A stretch of DNA of 64,000 nucleotides, taken from positions 6,448,001-6,512,000 of the forward strand of contig NC_056049.1 in assembly GCF_004379255.2 (NCBI RefSeq), read 5' to 3'. Positions 43,312 through 55,133 of this stretch are shown in pieces. Made by a program: the position numbers and the translations under genes. Origin of the DNA: Salvia splendens. Taxonomy: Eukaryota; Streptophyta; Magnoliopsida; Lamiales; Lamiaceae. Numbering within the stretch: position 1 is the stretch's first letter; each line of letters opens with the position of its first letter. The notes beneath the pieces were generated by a model. The model was not told where the DNA came from. It saw nothing but the letters and a program-made list of their open reading frames with translations, and searched no databases.

Positions 43312-43880
43312 GTTGTGATCAATTGAGATTTTTTAGCCTAATTGAGAATTGAGATGCATTATCAGCCACTTATTTTTATTAAATGAGTGGTCCAGAATTT
43401 GCCACAGGAAAAATATTTTTAAATTAATTAATTATGAAAGGGCAGAATGGTAATTTCATGGTACATTTTATTCAATAAATACTTTTTAAAATTTTAATTT
43501 TTTTTCTTTTTTTTTAAATTTTTTTAAAATTTTTTTTTATCATCTACATATACAATTTATGTCAACTACACACATATAATGTCAACTATATATACAATTC
43601 ATGTCAACTACACACATATAATGTCAACTATGTGTACAATCCATATCAACTATATATACAATTCATGTCAACTACACACATATAATGTCAACTACATATG
43701 CAATTCATGTCAACTACACACATATAATGTCAACTATAAGTTGTTGACTTTTGATGTGCGGGTTATTGACGATAATACCTCCGAGTTGACATAATCTACT
43801 TACATTTGACATTTCAAAAATGTTGTGAATGAGTGGCTGAAAATGCACCTCAATTAAGCTAAAAAATCTCAACCTTACAT
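43312..43880. mobile_element. Inverted-repeat element containing a minisatellite
   Basis: The left arm near 43328 (GAGATTTTTTAGCCTAATTGAG ... GCATTATCAGCCACTTATT) is the near-complement of the right arm at about 43826-43875 (AATGAGTGGCTGAAAATGC ... CTCAATTAAGCTAAAAAATCTC). The arms are ~50 bases with few mismatches. Arm length suggests a Mutator-like MITE, but no target duplication was found. Confidence 0.6.
43558..43738. repeat. Minisatellite of ATGTCAACTACACACATATA units
   Basis: Alternating ~20-base units (CATGTCAACTACACACATATA and ATGTCAACTATATATACAATT) repeat about 4-5 times. It lies inside the inverted-repeat element at 43312-43880. The ORF covering it is a repeat artefact. Confidence 0.85.
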
Positions 43881-44392
43881 GACCCGAAGTATGAACAATA
43901 AATAAATGAGATAGTAGAGACAAAATAAAGCAAACAAAATTAAAAGAATCGAAGTGAAAGTATTAATTACAAATAAGAAATTTGCTCAACTGTGTGTTGT
44001 CGGTGGTGGAATTCTGGAAGCAAATGGGCGATTTGCGAGGGCAAGTAGCGATTGTTGGCTTGGTTCGGTGAATCAAATGGTTCTATAATTAGGCTTGCAT
44101 TCTGCATTTTTCACTCAGCAATTCCAATCAGTAATCACCACTCAATCATCACGCAACAAGTAAATCCCAATTATATTTCTTCGATTCTCACAATTTATTT
44201 TCCTCTTTAAGAAATCATCACCTACTATGCATCAGATTGCGCCTTCATTCTATTATGCTAACGTCTAAATTAATCGCAGCACATTCAATCCTCAATTGCT
44301 TTCTACTTTTAGGTGGAACTGAGCTCAATAACCTGCATTTGTTTACTAAATCATGGATTTTGAACCCAATTTTTAGGTTAAAGAAATAGGTC

Positions 44393-47300
44393 ATGGCGCC
44401 TCCACCGGTTTTGGCTCTGGCGCTGCCCTCGGAAACGGGTCGGGTTCTCAGTATTCAGTCGCACACTGTTCAGGTCGCTCTCCTCAATCCAATTTAAAAC
44501 CATTTTGCTCTTTCTGTGTAACCTCATGTTTTATTGACTGAAACAACTGTGTGAGGGAGATATAATTGCTGCAAATTTGAGCTCTCAACCTCCATAGATG
44601 TTTTTGTACTAATAAGAATCATGTTCCATTAATGGGAGGACATGCAGCTGTTTAGGTTTGTGTGAGATTTCGATATCATGAAATCTTTCTTGTACCATAA
44701 TTAATAGAGTAATAGACTAATCTCTGCCAGTTTGCGTATTGCATAAAAAACATTGTTTTGCTAGTGTTACATTTCGTTGTAGTTGGTGGCGTATCATTCG
44801 TAGTGATAGATATTTAGCTTCATGTTATAGCCATTGCTAAGTTCTCTTTGACTTTAGGGATATGTCGGCAACAAATCAGCTGTCTTTCCTCTACAATTAC
44901 TTGGATATGATGTAGATCCAATAAATTCAGTTCAGTTTTCAAACCACACAGGCAAGCTGCTTAATTGACTTCATAGTATTCATTCTTTCTGAGGCATAAA
45001 ACCTGATGTGAGGACACCCGAGTATCTTTACATGTCCAGGCATGTTTCCTAAGAAACATATTGGTTGTATTTCTTAGCATGACTATTCCATGAATTTTGC
45101 AGGATATCCTACTTTTAAGGGCCAGGTCTTGAATGGAGACCAACTTTGGGATTTAATCGAGGGCCTTGGAGCTAATAATTTATTGTACTACACACATCTA
45201 CTTACAGGTATCATTGATTCAACTAGTTTAGTGTTGCGGTCGAAATAACTTTTCTAATATTCTGCTCAATGGTTCTGAAGTCTGAGCTTTTTATGCCTTT
45301 TTCAACTGCACTGCAAATTTGTTATACTTATATGATTTCATCTTAATCATATTTATAGTTTTTGTCTTTCGTTCTACATGTTAACAGTTGGCCACATATT
45401 GTAGGTTATATTGGTTCAGTCTCCTTCTTGAATACTGTTCTACGAGTTGTGAATAAGCTTAGGTCTGTCAACCCCGGACTTACATATGGTGAGTAGATCC
45501 ACTAATATGCACATAAATTTTGATTCTAATATTCTCTCTTAAATTGAGAATGTGCTTCTTGTAGTTTCCTTGGAACTTGGAAGTACAAATTAGTGTGCAT
45601 AGTATTTGTCTAAGATCTTGGTTGAGTAAAGGCTTGGGTCTTTAAAACTAATTTTTGGATAGGTGAAATATACTGCAGCCTTGACATTGTTTTCCTATTC
45701 CGTTGCTAACTTGCTATAGTTTGTAATGGAATCTTTGTTTTCAGTGTGTGATCCAGTTTTAGGTGATGAAGGAAAACTGTACGTCGCCGAGGAATTGGTA
45801 TCTGTATATCGAGAAAAGGTACATTAAATGTTGAATATGGTTTTTCTGTAGTGAAAATTATTATGATATTTATTGTAGTTAAAGGGACTAGTGTAAGTGC
45901 TCATTCAGTTTGTTGCAGTACCCACAGGCCCCAGATTAAATTTTGGATGTTCTGAAATGTAGATTTTTAATTATGAAGAGTCATAGTTAATGAACTATTC
46001 AATCTTTTGGCCTTTATTCTGGTTCTGCCAAAGCAACCATTTAAAAATTGCTATTGCGTCAGCGTGTACATATAAATATACACATATCAAATCTGAACTG
46101 CATAATTTATAATTCAATTGAGAGCATAAATTATTACATTTTTTCTAGAAGAAATTTTGTCTTTATGCTAGCCTAAGAGCGGGCGGCCTATAGCTTTACT
46201 TGTGATGCTTTGGCATTTTATTATGGCAATTGTTAGCTTGTTAACTTGATCTTATAGAAGGTTTTGATGAGTTGTACTAGTAAAGAATATATAAAATAAT
46301 ATCATACTCCCTCCATCCCACAAAATAGTGAATAATAGGTTGTGGCACATTTTTGAATTTTTTAAAAAAGGGTAAATCAATGGAAAAACATGAAGTTTGG
46401 TTAAATTCTGGTCCATGCCACAACTTTAAAAATCACCCGAAAAAACCACGAAGAATTTTTTTGCAATTATCATGACAAAAATTTAGTGAAATTGTATCTG
46501 GTAGCCGGAAAATCGTACTGTTTACCCCCAATGAGTTAAAGTCTATTCACTATTCATACAGAAGACAATGTTGTTTGGTTGAAAACATCAACAATATATT
46601 AAACATTTGCGCCAGATTTTTTCGTCGTGGGATAATTGCGAACAAATCCAAACTTCATGATTTTTATGGCTGATTTTTAAGTTGCGGACATGCCTGTATT
46701 TGACCAAACTTCATGGTTTTTCCGGAAACTTGCCCTGTATTAAATGTTAGTTAGATTGTAGTTTGAGTAGAGAAGGGGCCCCACTTTACTAGGTAAAGTG
46801 TGTTGTGAGTAGAGAAATGGTGGAACATGCAATAAATTTGTAAATAAATTGAGCGAGTGGAGAAATGGTGGACCTTGTGTGGTAAATTTGTAAGTTGAGA
46901 AAGTGTGGATAAAAGATAAGGTATTTATGTCCAAAATGTCAAAGAAATAAGTGTGCATTAATTTGTGGGACATCCCTAAATGGCAAAATGTGCACTATTT
47001 TGTAGGACGGAAGGAGTATTAGTTTTTAGATATTTTACTGGTTTGACTTGTCAAGTGTTGATTGGCTTGTATGTAAAATGTCAAAGATTATCAGTGTGTC
47101 CTACATTTTTCGTCCCTCCATCATATTACATGTTTTTTTTGTTTTATGTTGGCAAAGGAATTGGCTTGATCTTGTTCAAAGTGGACAACATTCATAATTT
47201 CATACACAACGATATATAATAAAGGAAAAAGAAAAAGAAATAGGGAAGGGATGGATTTGTAGAGCATTAGCAAAACTACAAAAAATGCACTTATATATCA

Positions 47301-50300
47301 GACTCGCTCTGATGGCAAAATTGGTTATTACTTTTTCTGAATAGGTTGTCCCTGTTGCTTCCATGTTGACTCCAAATCAATTCGAGGCTGAATTGTTGAC
47401 AAAATCCAGGTATTTTCCTGCTTAACTTGTATATTAAATACTTCCAAAAGCTGACAAAGCATATCTATATCAGCCTGATCATATGTTATGAATCTTACTA
47501 ATTCGCTACTCAATAAAGTTGGCCTTATGAGGAGGTGGGTTTAATCTCAGTCACCCATTTCCATTGATTTTCAGTTCATACCAGACAAGGGAAAGGGAAC
47601 TCCTGTTTTTTGGATACAGCCAAAGCACTTGAAAGAGTTTGTTATGCCAAATTCACAATAAAAACTTCTACTTACATAATGCCAGTTACCTAGAATACTT
47701 ATTGCAATGGAAAGTTTTAGACTTCAATGATAGAGTTTTGATTTATTTCTACACGTGTCTCAACTGATAAACTCTTGGATTTAGCCAAAACTTGTTTTAA
47801 TAGTGTAGTCAGCCACATGCTATCGAGCTTTTTTGCTATCATTTTTATCTTTATTTTATTTTATTTTATTTATTTTATATTTGAGGTGTTATCTGGTTAA
47901 CTTTCAGCCAGTCAAGTCTTTGGACTATCCCTATGCCCTTAGGTGGTGTTCGGTTTCCTAGATAAAATAATACCAAGATATAATCTAGGATTGAGTTGTG
48001 AGATTATTTTAGTCATAGGGGGTTAGCTATGACTAATTATCCCATGATTATCCCTCTAGGATTGAGTTGTGGGTTTGAATCTCATGAACCAAACACACTA
48101 CATATTTAGTCCTGAGATAAAATCTTGCAAATCGAACACCCCCTTAGTGAATTAGGTAGTCTTTAAATATGATTGCAGTCGTCAATCATTATGGTAGGAT
48201 AGGAATAATATCCCTATGGCGACTTTCTTGGTTCTAGTTTTTCTTCATATTATTCTGGTTCAAGCATCATTTGGAATATAATCTGTATCCGTTCGTGTTA
48301 TTAATTAGTATGAGCACCCTTAACTCTATCAGTTTTTTTTATGTATTGTCTATCCCTCCTTGTCATCATTTTCCTTGGAGTAATTTTGTCAGTTCCATGC
48401 ATTGCTCCATTTTTTAAGGATTGTATCTGAGCAAGATGGCAGGGAGGCATGCAACATTATTCATGCTGCTGGACCATCAAAGGTGTTTTCTAATGCTTCA
48501 GTCTTAATAGTATCTCAATTATTTATTTTGTAGACTTCTTTTTGTCTTCACTCTTTGACCTAATGAGTTCCAGATGCTGAGAATGATCTCTAAAGGCATT
48601 ACTAATAAAAGAAATTGTTTTCTTAAACCATCAATTTATTACCACTTTTTTGATCATGTAATGCTACTGGTAATTGCACTAAAAGCCCTAGAATTATACT
48701 ATGCTATTACAATTATATATACAATAATCATGTTATGCTATTAAAGTTATATTATGTCAGGTTGTCATAACGAGCATAAATGTAGATGGAGAGCTTCTCC
48801 TAATTGGCAGTCATCAGAAAGAGAAGGTAATTGAAGCACTCATACTTGTACGGGGCATCTGTTATTTCCACTATAAATGCATATTTTCTACTGATTCTCG
48901 TGTATTTTTTTCCTTAATAGTACTTTAAGTTTGTTATTCCCTAATATCCACATTCTTACTGAGCAACTTCGGCTATTACAGGGGCAACCACCTGAGCAGT
49001 TTCGGATTCCAATTCCCAAAATTCCGGCTTATTTCACAGTAAGAAGCTGTTTCATTTGTGAATATTACCTTTTCTAAGATAGTATATCTCCGATTGCATA
49101 AATGGTTTTCATGATCTGAGAACATCATATACTCTTCTCACCTCACTTTCCTTGAATAAGTTCAAAAGTTCAGTAAAATGCTTTAAACTACATGGAGTAC
49201 TATTTTGGCTAATTCTACCAGTGGACATGCTTTCCACATTCGACACTCTTAGGGGACTTATCTTATGCATTTCCCCTGAAACATGGCAAAATTGAAGGTA
49301 TCTAAGTGTTTGCACCGTACAATCAAGAGTGAGCAGACCCTAGAGTATCTCCAAGTCACCCCTTCCCATCGTAAAATGAAAAGTAACTGAACCATTTCTT
49401 TCAGTCTTCTCTCAGCTTTATGATTTTGCATGTGGAGTTACATAATCGAGTGATTCTTATTGGACTCATATTTGTCGTGACTTATGTTTGTCTAGAATGT
49501 TCTATGTGGTTTGCGTTCTGCTTGCCCAATTCTTTTACAGCTCATTAAATAAGCTTGCCAGTTAGCTGCAGAGCCTCTTTTATTTACTCACAAGAAGAAA
49601 ACTGCCAAAAAAGATTAAATTTGTGGAAATTATGAGACAAGAATTTGTAGAGTGCTTCATTCTTCTCATACAATTTTTCATCAAAACCAAACAATTATCT
49701 TGTAATAGATTGCTACTTCTAACATTGCATCTTCTTTTACTACAGGGAACAGGAGATCTCATGACTGCACTTTTGCTTGGATGGAGCAATGTAATGATTG
49801 ATAATCCTTATTTTAAGTTCATAAGCCATCTCATTGATGTTATTATTGTGCATCGTTTCTTATTCATTTATCTGATTCTTATCATATAGAAATACCCTGA
49901 CAACCTCGGCAAAGCTGCAGAACTTTCTGTATCAAGTGTGCAGGTAAGTCTGTTGATTTGGTTATTCTTATTGAATATCGGAGTCATGAACTTCGTAAAG
50001 GAGCTGAACTTGCTTTCCTTTCAAAAGTTTGAATTGTTCTTATTTTCTTCTCGGGCGAGGATTCTACCTCGTTTTCTTTAGTATTTACTTCACCTCGGGC
50101 GAGTATTCTACCTCGTTTTCTTTAGTATTTACTTCACCGGGATTTCCACATAAACAGTAGATTAAATGTCCGAAGTGATTGCAGTAAAATCACGCCCCAT
50201 CTCCATCTTATCGTGCATAGTAACAGTTTGAGCTTGTTTGATCATGTAATCCTAAAATCCTATGCATTGTTGATCTAATCGTTCACCAAAAGCATATGTT

Positions 50301-50486
50301 CCCCTTGCCCGTTGTAGTTATGCATGACTTCTGAGTTTGCTGCAGGCGCTTCTGGTTAGGACAGTAGAAGACTATACGAGGGCTGGGCATGACTGCCAGT
50401 CGAGCAGCTTAGAGATTCGTTTGATCCAGAGTCAAGATAATATCCGAAACCCTGAAATCAAATACAGGGCTGAGATGTACAACTAA
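44393..50486 (+). CDS. PDXK: Pyridoxal kinase (SOS4-type), 309 aa, 12 coding exons
   Basis: Phosphorylates pyridoxal, pyridoxine and pyridoxamine in the cytosolic vitamin B6 salvage pathway. Coding exons: 44393-44473, 44858-44951, 45103-45207, 45405-45488, 45745-45818, 47345-47409, 48419-48482, 48761-48826, 48982-49038, 49746-49790, 49890-49943, 50346-50486. The frame is open throughout. Motifs: [20 protein letters not shown] at about 20-39, [20 protein letters not shown] at 122-129, LTPNQFEAE, and the GTGD ATP/anion-hole motif at 231-234 with the catalytic Asp234. Exon 2 ends in a GC donor (CACACAG/GCAAGC). A 5' UTR intron probably ends in TTTTAG/GTTAAAG just before the ATG. The 1.5-kb intron 5 and intron 6 carry MITEs. 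The Arabidopsis homologue affects salt tolerance and root hairs; transferring that role here is inference. Confidence 0.95.
46307..47015. mobile_element. Stowaway MITE in PDXK intron 5, split by a second MITE
   Basis: CTCCCTCCATCCCACAAAATAGTG pairs with GCACTATTTTGTAGGACGGAAGGAG; TA at both flanks. The body is interrupted by the element at 46369-46736. Confidence 0.8.
46369..46736. mobile_element. Mutator-like MITE nested in the Stowaway
   Basis: AGGGTAAATCAATGGAAAAACATGAAGTTTGG at the left is the near-complement of CCAAACTTCATGGTTTTTCCGGAAACTTGCCCT at the right. The interior repeats the CATGAAGTTT theme. No clear 9-base duplication is readable. Confidence 0.7.
47942..48143. mobile_element. 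Tourist-like MITE in PDXK intron 6
   Basis: AGGTGGTGTTCGGTTTCC-type left end (from 47942, after TTA 47939-47941) pairs with AAATCGAACACCCCC, followed by TTA at 48144-48146. The interior has inverted phrases around GTCATAG...CTATGACTAATTATCCCATG. Confidence 0.75.
50050..50138. repeat. 44-bp tandem duplication in PDXK intron 11
   Basis: CTCGGGCGAGGATTCTACCTCG... is followed 44 bases later by CTCGGGCGAGTATTCTACCTCG..., with TTTTCTTTAGTATTTACTTCACC in both copies. Confidence 0.85.
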
Positions 50487-51346
50487 GAAGCTGTGACCAA
50501 ATCCATACAACCAAACAGCCACATTACATTATGTTGGGGCAAATATGAAGAAGAGGAAATTGCAGACTTTAGTTTCTCTCAAAAGTTAAATAAATGATCT
50601 TATGTTGTACTACAAAATTTCACTTTTTCCCTTTTCATATTGGTGTAATTAACTCGAAAGGTAGTGAGCATCAATTAGTGTTAATCTTTAATAACTACTT
50701 TTAATATTTTACTGCCTAGGGAAACTGCTTAAAATTGAAGATTTGTCTCAACTCTTAAACACTTTCTTTTGCTAATAAGAGTATTACCATATGACAAATT
50801 ATAGCTGCATTACAAGAAAATTTTAAATATCCATTCGAGAGTTGAGTAAATTTATTAATGGTAGGATAATTAATAGTATAATGTAGCTGAAAATAATTGA
50901 GATATTGTTTTGAACGCAACGAAAAATGGCTATTGTTTTACCCAAAACTTTACAAGAATAGGAACTGCAAATACAGAAGTTCCTCAGTGAGAGTAACGAG
51001 AAACCTAAGTGCGTTGAAAGAGGAAGGGAGCCGGAGGAGTTATCCCCTGGCACGCTAGCTCGGAAGCTAAAGAAGGGTCACGATGGGCGATACACACTAA
51101 TGCGTGGGAGGTCATATACTTAGAGATGATCAGGTCTAAATGTTTTATAGTGAACACCTTTTAAACAAGAAAACATGTGCATCTCAATACCAAGCTAGCA
51201 ACATTTATAAGGGTATGCAAATAGCTAGAAATACGCAAGTAATTATATGTAACGGTCTATCATATAGGAGTCTCAAACACACTGTCAAATAACCGATCTC
51301 TAAGATACGAAAGCAAGGGAAAAATACATGTCTGCTCGGTGTTGCT
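50487..51346. other. Convergent 3' intergenic region
   Basis: 3' UTR of PDXK, then AT-rich DNA and the 3' side of the HMA gene. The minus-strand ORF 50823-51053 has no family features and is not called. Confidence 0.45.
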
Positions 51347-52160
51347 CTACATCAGGGGATACAGATTTCCACACCATTGGGGATACGGATTTCCATACCA
51401 TCCTCTGGTATTCATCGTTGCAGGGTGTTGAAACTGATAACTACTGTATGCTGGTAACCCTGCACACAAGTTTCCAGACCTGTATAATTCTCCGGGATCA
51501 TTATCATTGCTACCCGGGAAATCAGTTCTGAACATCAGTCCGCGATCAATGCTGCCCCCACTCCAACCAGTAAGCTCATTGTACATGTCTGGTATTGCCA
51601 TTTGATTGTTGCTCTTCATGTAACTCTCTAATCCCGGGACATCATTGCTCGGATAGGCTTCATCTTCTAGTTCTAGCCACTCAGTCGAGCCAACTGGCCA
51701 AAACTCAGCATGTTTACCAGATTGAACTAGTTTCTTGATCAATTTTTCGCCATCAACATTTCCCAACACCGTCACCTTGTGTGCTTCATCAGCATCGATA
51801 TTCACTTCGTAGACGCCTACACCACCAATCCAATCAGATAGAATGTAGAAAGCAAGGTTGAACAGTTTGTAGCAAGGTAAAACATTATCCTTATCTCATT
51901 CGACATTCGATCTTTTGTATTAGGAAAAATTATATCTACGACTATTTACCTTGGATTTTTCGAAGCACTTTCTTCACTTTACGCATGCAACCTTGACAGT
52001 GAATGTGGACCTTAAGAACATGTGTCTGTAAAAAACATTACAGTAAGTTAAAACTTTAATGCATGTAGGAATTCAACGTTAACTGAAAGTAACATTAAAG
52101 CGTTCCGACCTTCATCTTCACAAAATCAAAGCCGGCGTCTTCCTCAAACATTTTCATCAT
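51347..52160 (-). CDS. HMA-domain metallochaperone-like protein without CaaX, 198 aa
   Basis: Three exons on the minus strand: 52110-52160, 51950-52025 and 51347-51816, which together give an open frame of 198 codons. The HMA domain spans about residues 18-85. It has VHIHCQGCMRKVKKVLRKIQ with the metal-binding CxxC (Cys27, Cys30), followed by VYEVNIDADEAHKVTVLGNV. It most resembles the HIPP32-37 type by the GKHAEFWP phrase. Unlike isoprenylated members, the C-terminus ends in CGNLYPLM with no CaaX box. The second half is Gly/Asn/Tyr-rich and looks disordered. It probably binds a soft metal such as copper or zinc. Membrane anchoring by prenylation is not expected. The first exon assignment (MMKMFEEDAGFDFVKMK) is the least certain part. 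Confidence 0.82.
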
Positions 52161-53145
52161 TCTTAGATGGTAGCTTCCTTACAAGATTAAGGTGTGCTTC
52201 CTTATACCTTTCTCACTGCTTCTCCAATTTTCTACAATTTATCATTCGTACATTATTCTGTTATCTTGATATTTCCGAATAGTAGAGTATACAATGTGTG
52301 TATATGCAGACAGATATTAGCTATATATATTTGTAAAACAGAACATGAAAAATGTGTTGCAATGGTACTGCACTACTCAGTTTGGATGATTTTGATTCCT
52401 TGCATTTAACACTTGATCAATTTTAAAAATTCTTCATATTTATTAATCTTTTGGGGTGATTAATGATGTATATTTATCTTTGTCTCGTATTTTTAAATAT
52501 AATAAATCAGTGGTCTGAATAAACATTACTAGGAGTGCTTCCTTATAGAAGATAATTGGGATTGATTGTCAAAATTATCATTCTCATCAACATATAAGAC
52601 AACAATAAACAATTAATGGAAATATTAATATCTTCATTCTTGCTTTATATTATATAATCAACTTTTCATTAATCATTTACAAAATTATGGCTACACCGCC
52701 GCTTAAAGTTGTTTGATTAACCTATTTAACCAGAGAGGGATAAAAACTAAAAATAAAATTTCAAAAAAAAAGGACCTTAGTCCTTGCTACTTTTTGGAAG
52801 TATTTTTTTTTATCTTTTTTACCCATGCCTTTTGCAACTGCTTTGTGTACATATAATAAATATACATTCTACAAAGAGGCACCAATTTCAAATCAGCCAT
52901 TATATTATTGTAGCATGCGTGAATCGACCATGACATCCACATTTATTTCCAAATATATTATTATTTCATTTTGTGATTATATTTTTTCCAACTGTTGCAT
53001 TTCAGGAATAGAAGATTGCCAATATCCAAATGGAAGGTCAGCATGGCGAATGCTACATGATCAATTCTCTCATCTCCTTACATAATCTGAAAATTAAATA
53101 GAAACAAGACACAGTGTTATATTAAGTAGTAGTAACATTAAATTT
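52161..53145. other. Intergenic region between two HMA genes
   Basis: AT-rich; no gene or bounded repeat recognised. The plus-strand ORFs at 52194 and 52825 have no supporting features. Confidence 0.45.
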
Positions 53146-53766
53146 TCACATAATAGAACAAGCGTGGGGGTTATCGTCGCTGAAGAGATGCGTGATCCCT
53201 TCCTCATGAGGCGCTGCTGGAACGGCCTGAGCGACGTTTCTGACAAAGCCGGATGGGGCCCTTTTGTCATAGGCCTGAGGCGCGTAGGGATACTGAACCA
53301 GATTGTGAGGTACATAAGGCCACAATTCAGCTCTTTTCCCGGTTCTCTTCACTCTCTTGAGCACCTTGCTTGCATCGATGAAGCCACTCACCGTTACACG
53401 GTGTTGCTTCCTATTCACTTCTACACTTCTCACTCCTACACTTTCCATCACATATCATTCATTCCAAGACTATATTCATCTACAACTACAATATGTATAA
53501 CTATAATTTATAAACATGCATTACCTTTCATGTTTTTGACAGCATTCTTGACTCTTCTCTCACATCCATCACAGTCCAATTTCACTTTGATCTCAACTGT
53601 CTGCATCATCAACAAACAAATTCCTTATATAGTAGTAAAAATTAATTAAGCAAATAAAATAGTATGTGTGAAAAAATGTGAAGGCAATGAGTACCTGCAT
53701 AGGTTTCCTTTTGCCTCTTGTTGTGGTGACAGTGCAAAAGTTTGAGAGATAATCAAGAGCTCCCAT
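53146..53766 (-). CDS. Heavy-metal-associated isoprenylated plant protein (HIPP20-26 type), 145 aa
   Basis: Three minus-strand exons: 53695-53766, 53525-53600 and 53146-53435, with all junctions GT-AG. The protein starts MGALDYLSNFC. The HMA domain has VEIKVKLDCDGCERRVKNAV with CxxC at Cys34/Cys37. It continues with the family phrases VTVSGFIDASKVLKRVKRTG, RAELWPYVPHNLV, YAPQAYDKRAPSG and the tail FSDDNPHACSIM. CSIM is a CaaX farnesylation box. Length and architecture match HIPP20-24/HIPP26 proteins, which bind metals and locate to membrane or nucleus. It is complete, with a TATA box 57-65 bases upstream. Confidence 0.94.
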
Positions 53767-53822
53767 TTCTCCTTTTGAGCTTGTGATGTTATACACAAAC
53801 CAAAGAAGAATGGATTTGTTGA

Positions 53823-53831
53823 TATTTATAG
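53823..53831 (-). promoter_or_regulatory. TATA box of the HIPP gene
   Basis: CTATAAATA on the minus strand lies 57-65 bases before the ATG at 53766, followed by an A/C-rich leader. Confidence 0.6.
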
Positions 53832-53869
53832 TGTGGGAGAGGGTGATGAGTAATAACAAGCTGTATGTC

Positions 53870-55133
53870 CAATTCTACCATTGTGAATCCAAAGAGCTAA
53901 GATTTTAATTGAGGGTACAAATGTAAACTTATTCTTTGTAAAGTTTATTTTGAAATTTGTGATGTTTGATTATTTTAAAAAAGAGGGTTAAAATGAGCAG
54001 AAAGTAGGGTGATTATGCCCTGAAATCATGATGAGCAGGTAACAATGCTTTTGGATTTGATGATTTGTTTATGGTGATTGTTTAATCATGAAATTGCTCT
54101 AAAAGTGCTTTACTGTTTGCTTTCATTTTCATTCAACTGCTTTTTCAATATTTTTAATTGGATTAATTGCCGCAATAATTGATTTTACAGTACCCAAATT
54201 TGATCTTAATACTGTTTTTTCTATCTTGTTTGAGGAAAGTTGAGCGATAAAAGGCATATCAAATAGGGACTATAATAAAAAGTGGTGAGGTTATTTTTCT
54301 TTTCTTTTACAAACTTAAATCATGGCCCATTTTGCTCCTTTGCTTCATTAATTTAATCACTATTTCTTATAAAATAGTAAACAAATAAGAATTGTTTGCT
54401 TTTGGAGCCTTGTAGTATATAGCGTGCAACAAAATCAAGATAACAAATCGATCTCATTTGTTTAGTATCAAGTTTTCTTTTTTGGGAAGATATTGTTTCA
54501 ACGAAGATTGATTTCGATATGCATATATTTAGAGGTGACGAATTTCATCTCTGATTTATATCAGCAACTTCTCTGCTTCTCATATTTCCCATTTTCTTTT
54601 CTTGAAAATCAGACCGAACTACCCAAAATGCCCTCGGCCGTAGAAGGCACCTCTTGAATAGTAGTATATGCAAAGATTCTACATATGCAACGATTATTTA
54701 CTCCCAACTCTCCTAATATTATTAAAAGGATAAATGTCCATTATTGTCTCAACCTAAAAATGTACTGATCTCAAAATCTAGACAATCATAAGCATTCTTC
54801 CGAGATTCCTCGAGTTCTATCAATGAGAGTGTAACGAAAGAAGTCGTTTACACAACACCGTGTATATAGTATATACCACCAAGAGCAAAATTAAGCAGTA
54901 AATGATTAACAGTTTCAATTCTAGCTTATTTTTAATCATACAAACAAAGTAAAGCTCGAGAAACAAGGACGGTTCGATCAAACTAAATCGATAGTTTCTG
55001 TAACTCAGTTTCAAAACTACTTCTTATAAGCATTAGCATTCTCAACTAAATTGGAAAGAAGGGATAAAGAAGATGGAAAGAATGTGAAGTAGTAGAGACT
55101 TGTCACGGTGTACCTTTAATGACTTGACAGTGA
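53870..55133. other. HIPP promoter side and 3' flank of the formyltransferase
   Basis: No gene recognised. The minus-strand ORF 54820-55014 is unsupported. The right part probably includes the formyltransferase 3' UTR. Confidence 0.45.

Noticed and set aside
43558..43738. CRISPR-like array
   Set aside because: Units are contiguous with no unique spacers, in plant nuclear DNA; it is a minisatellite.
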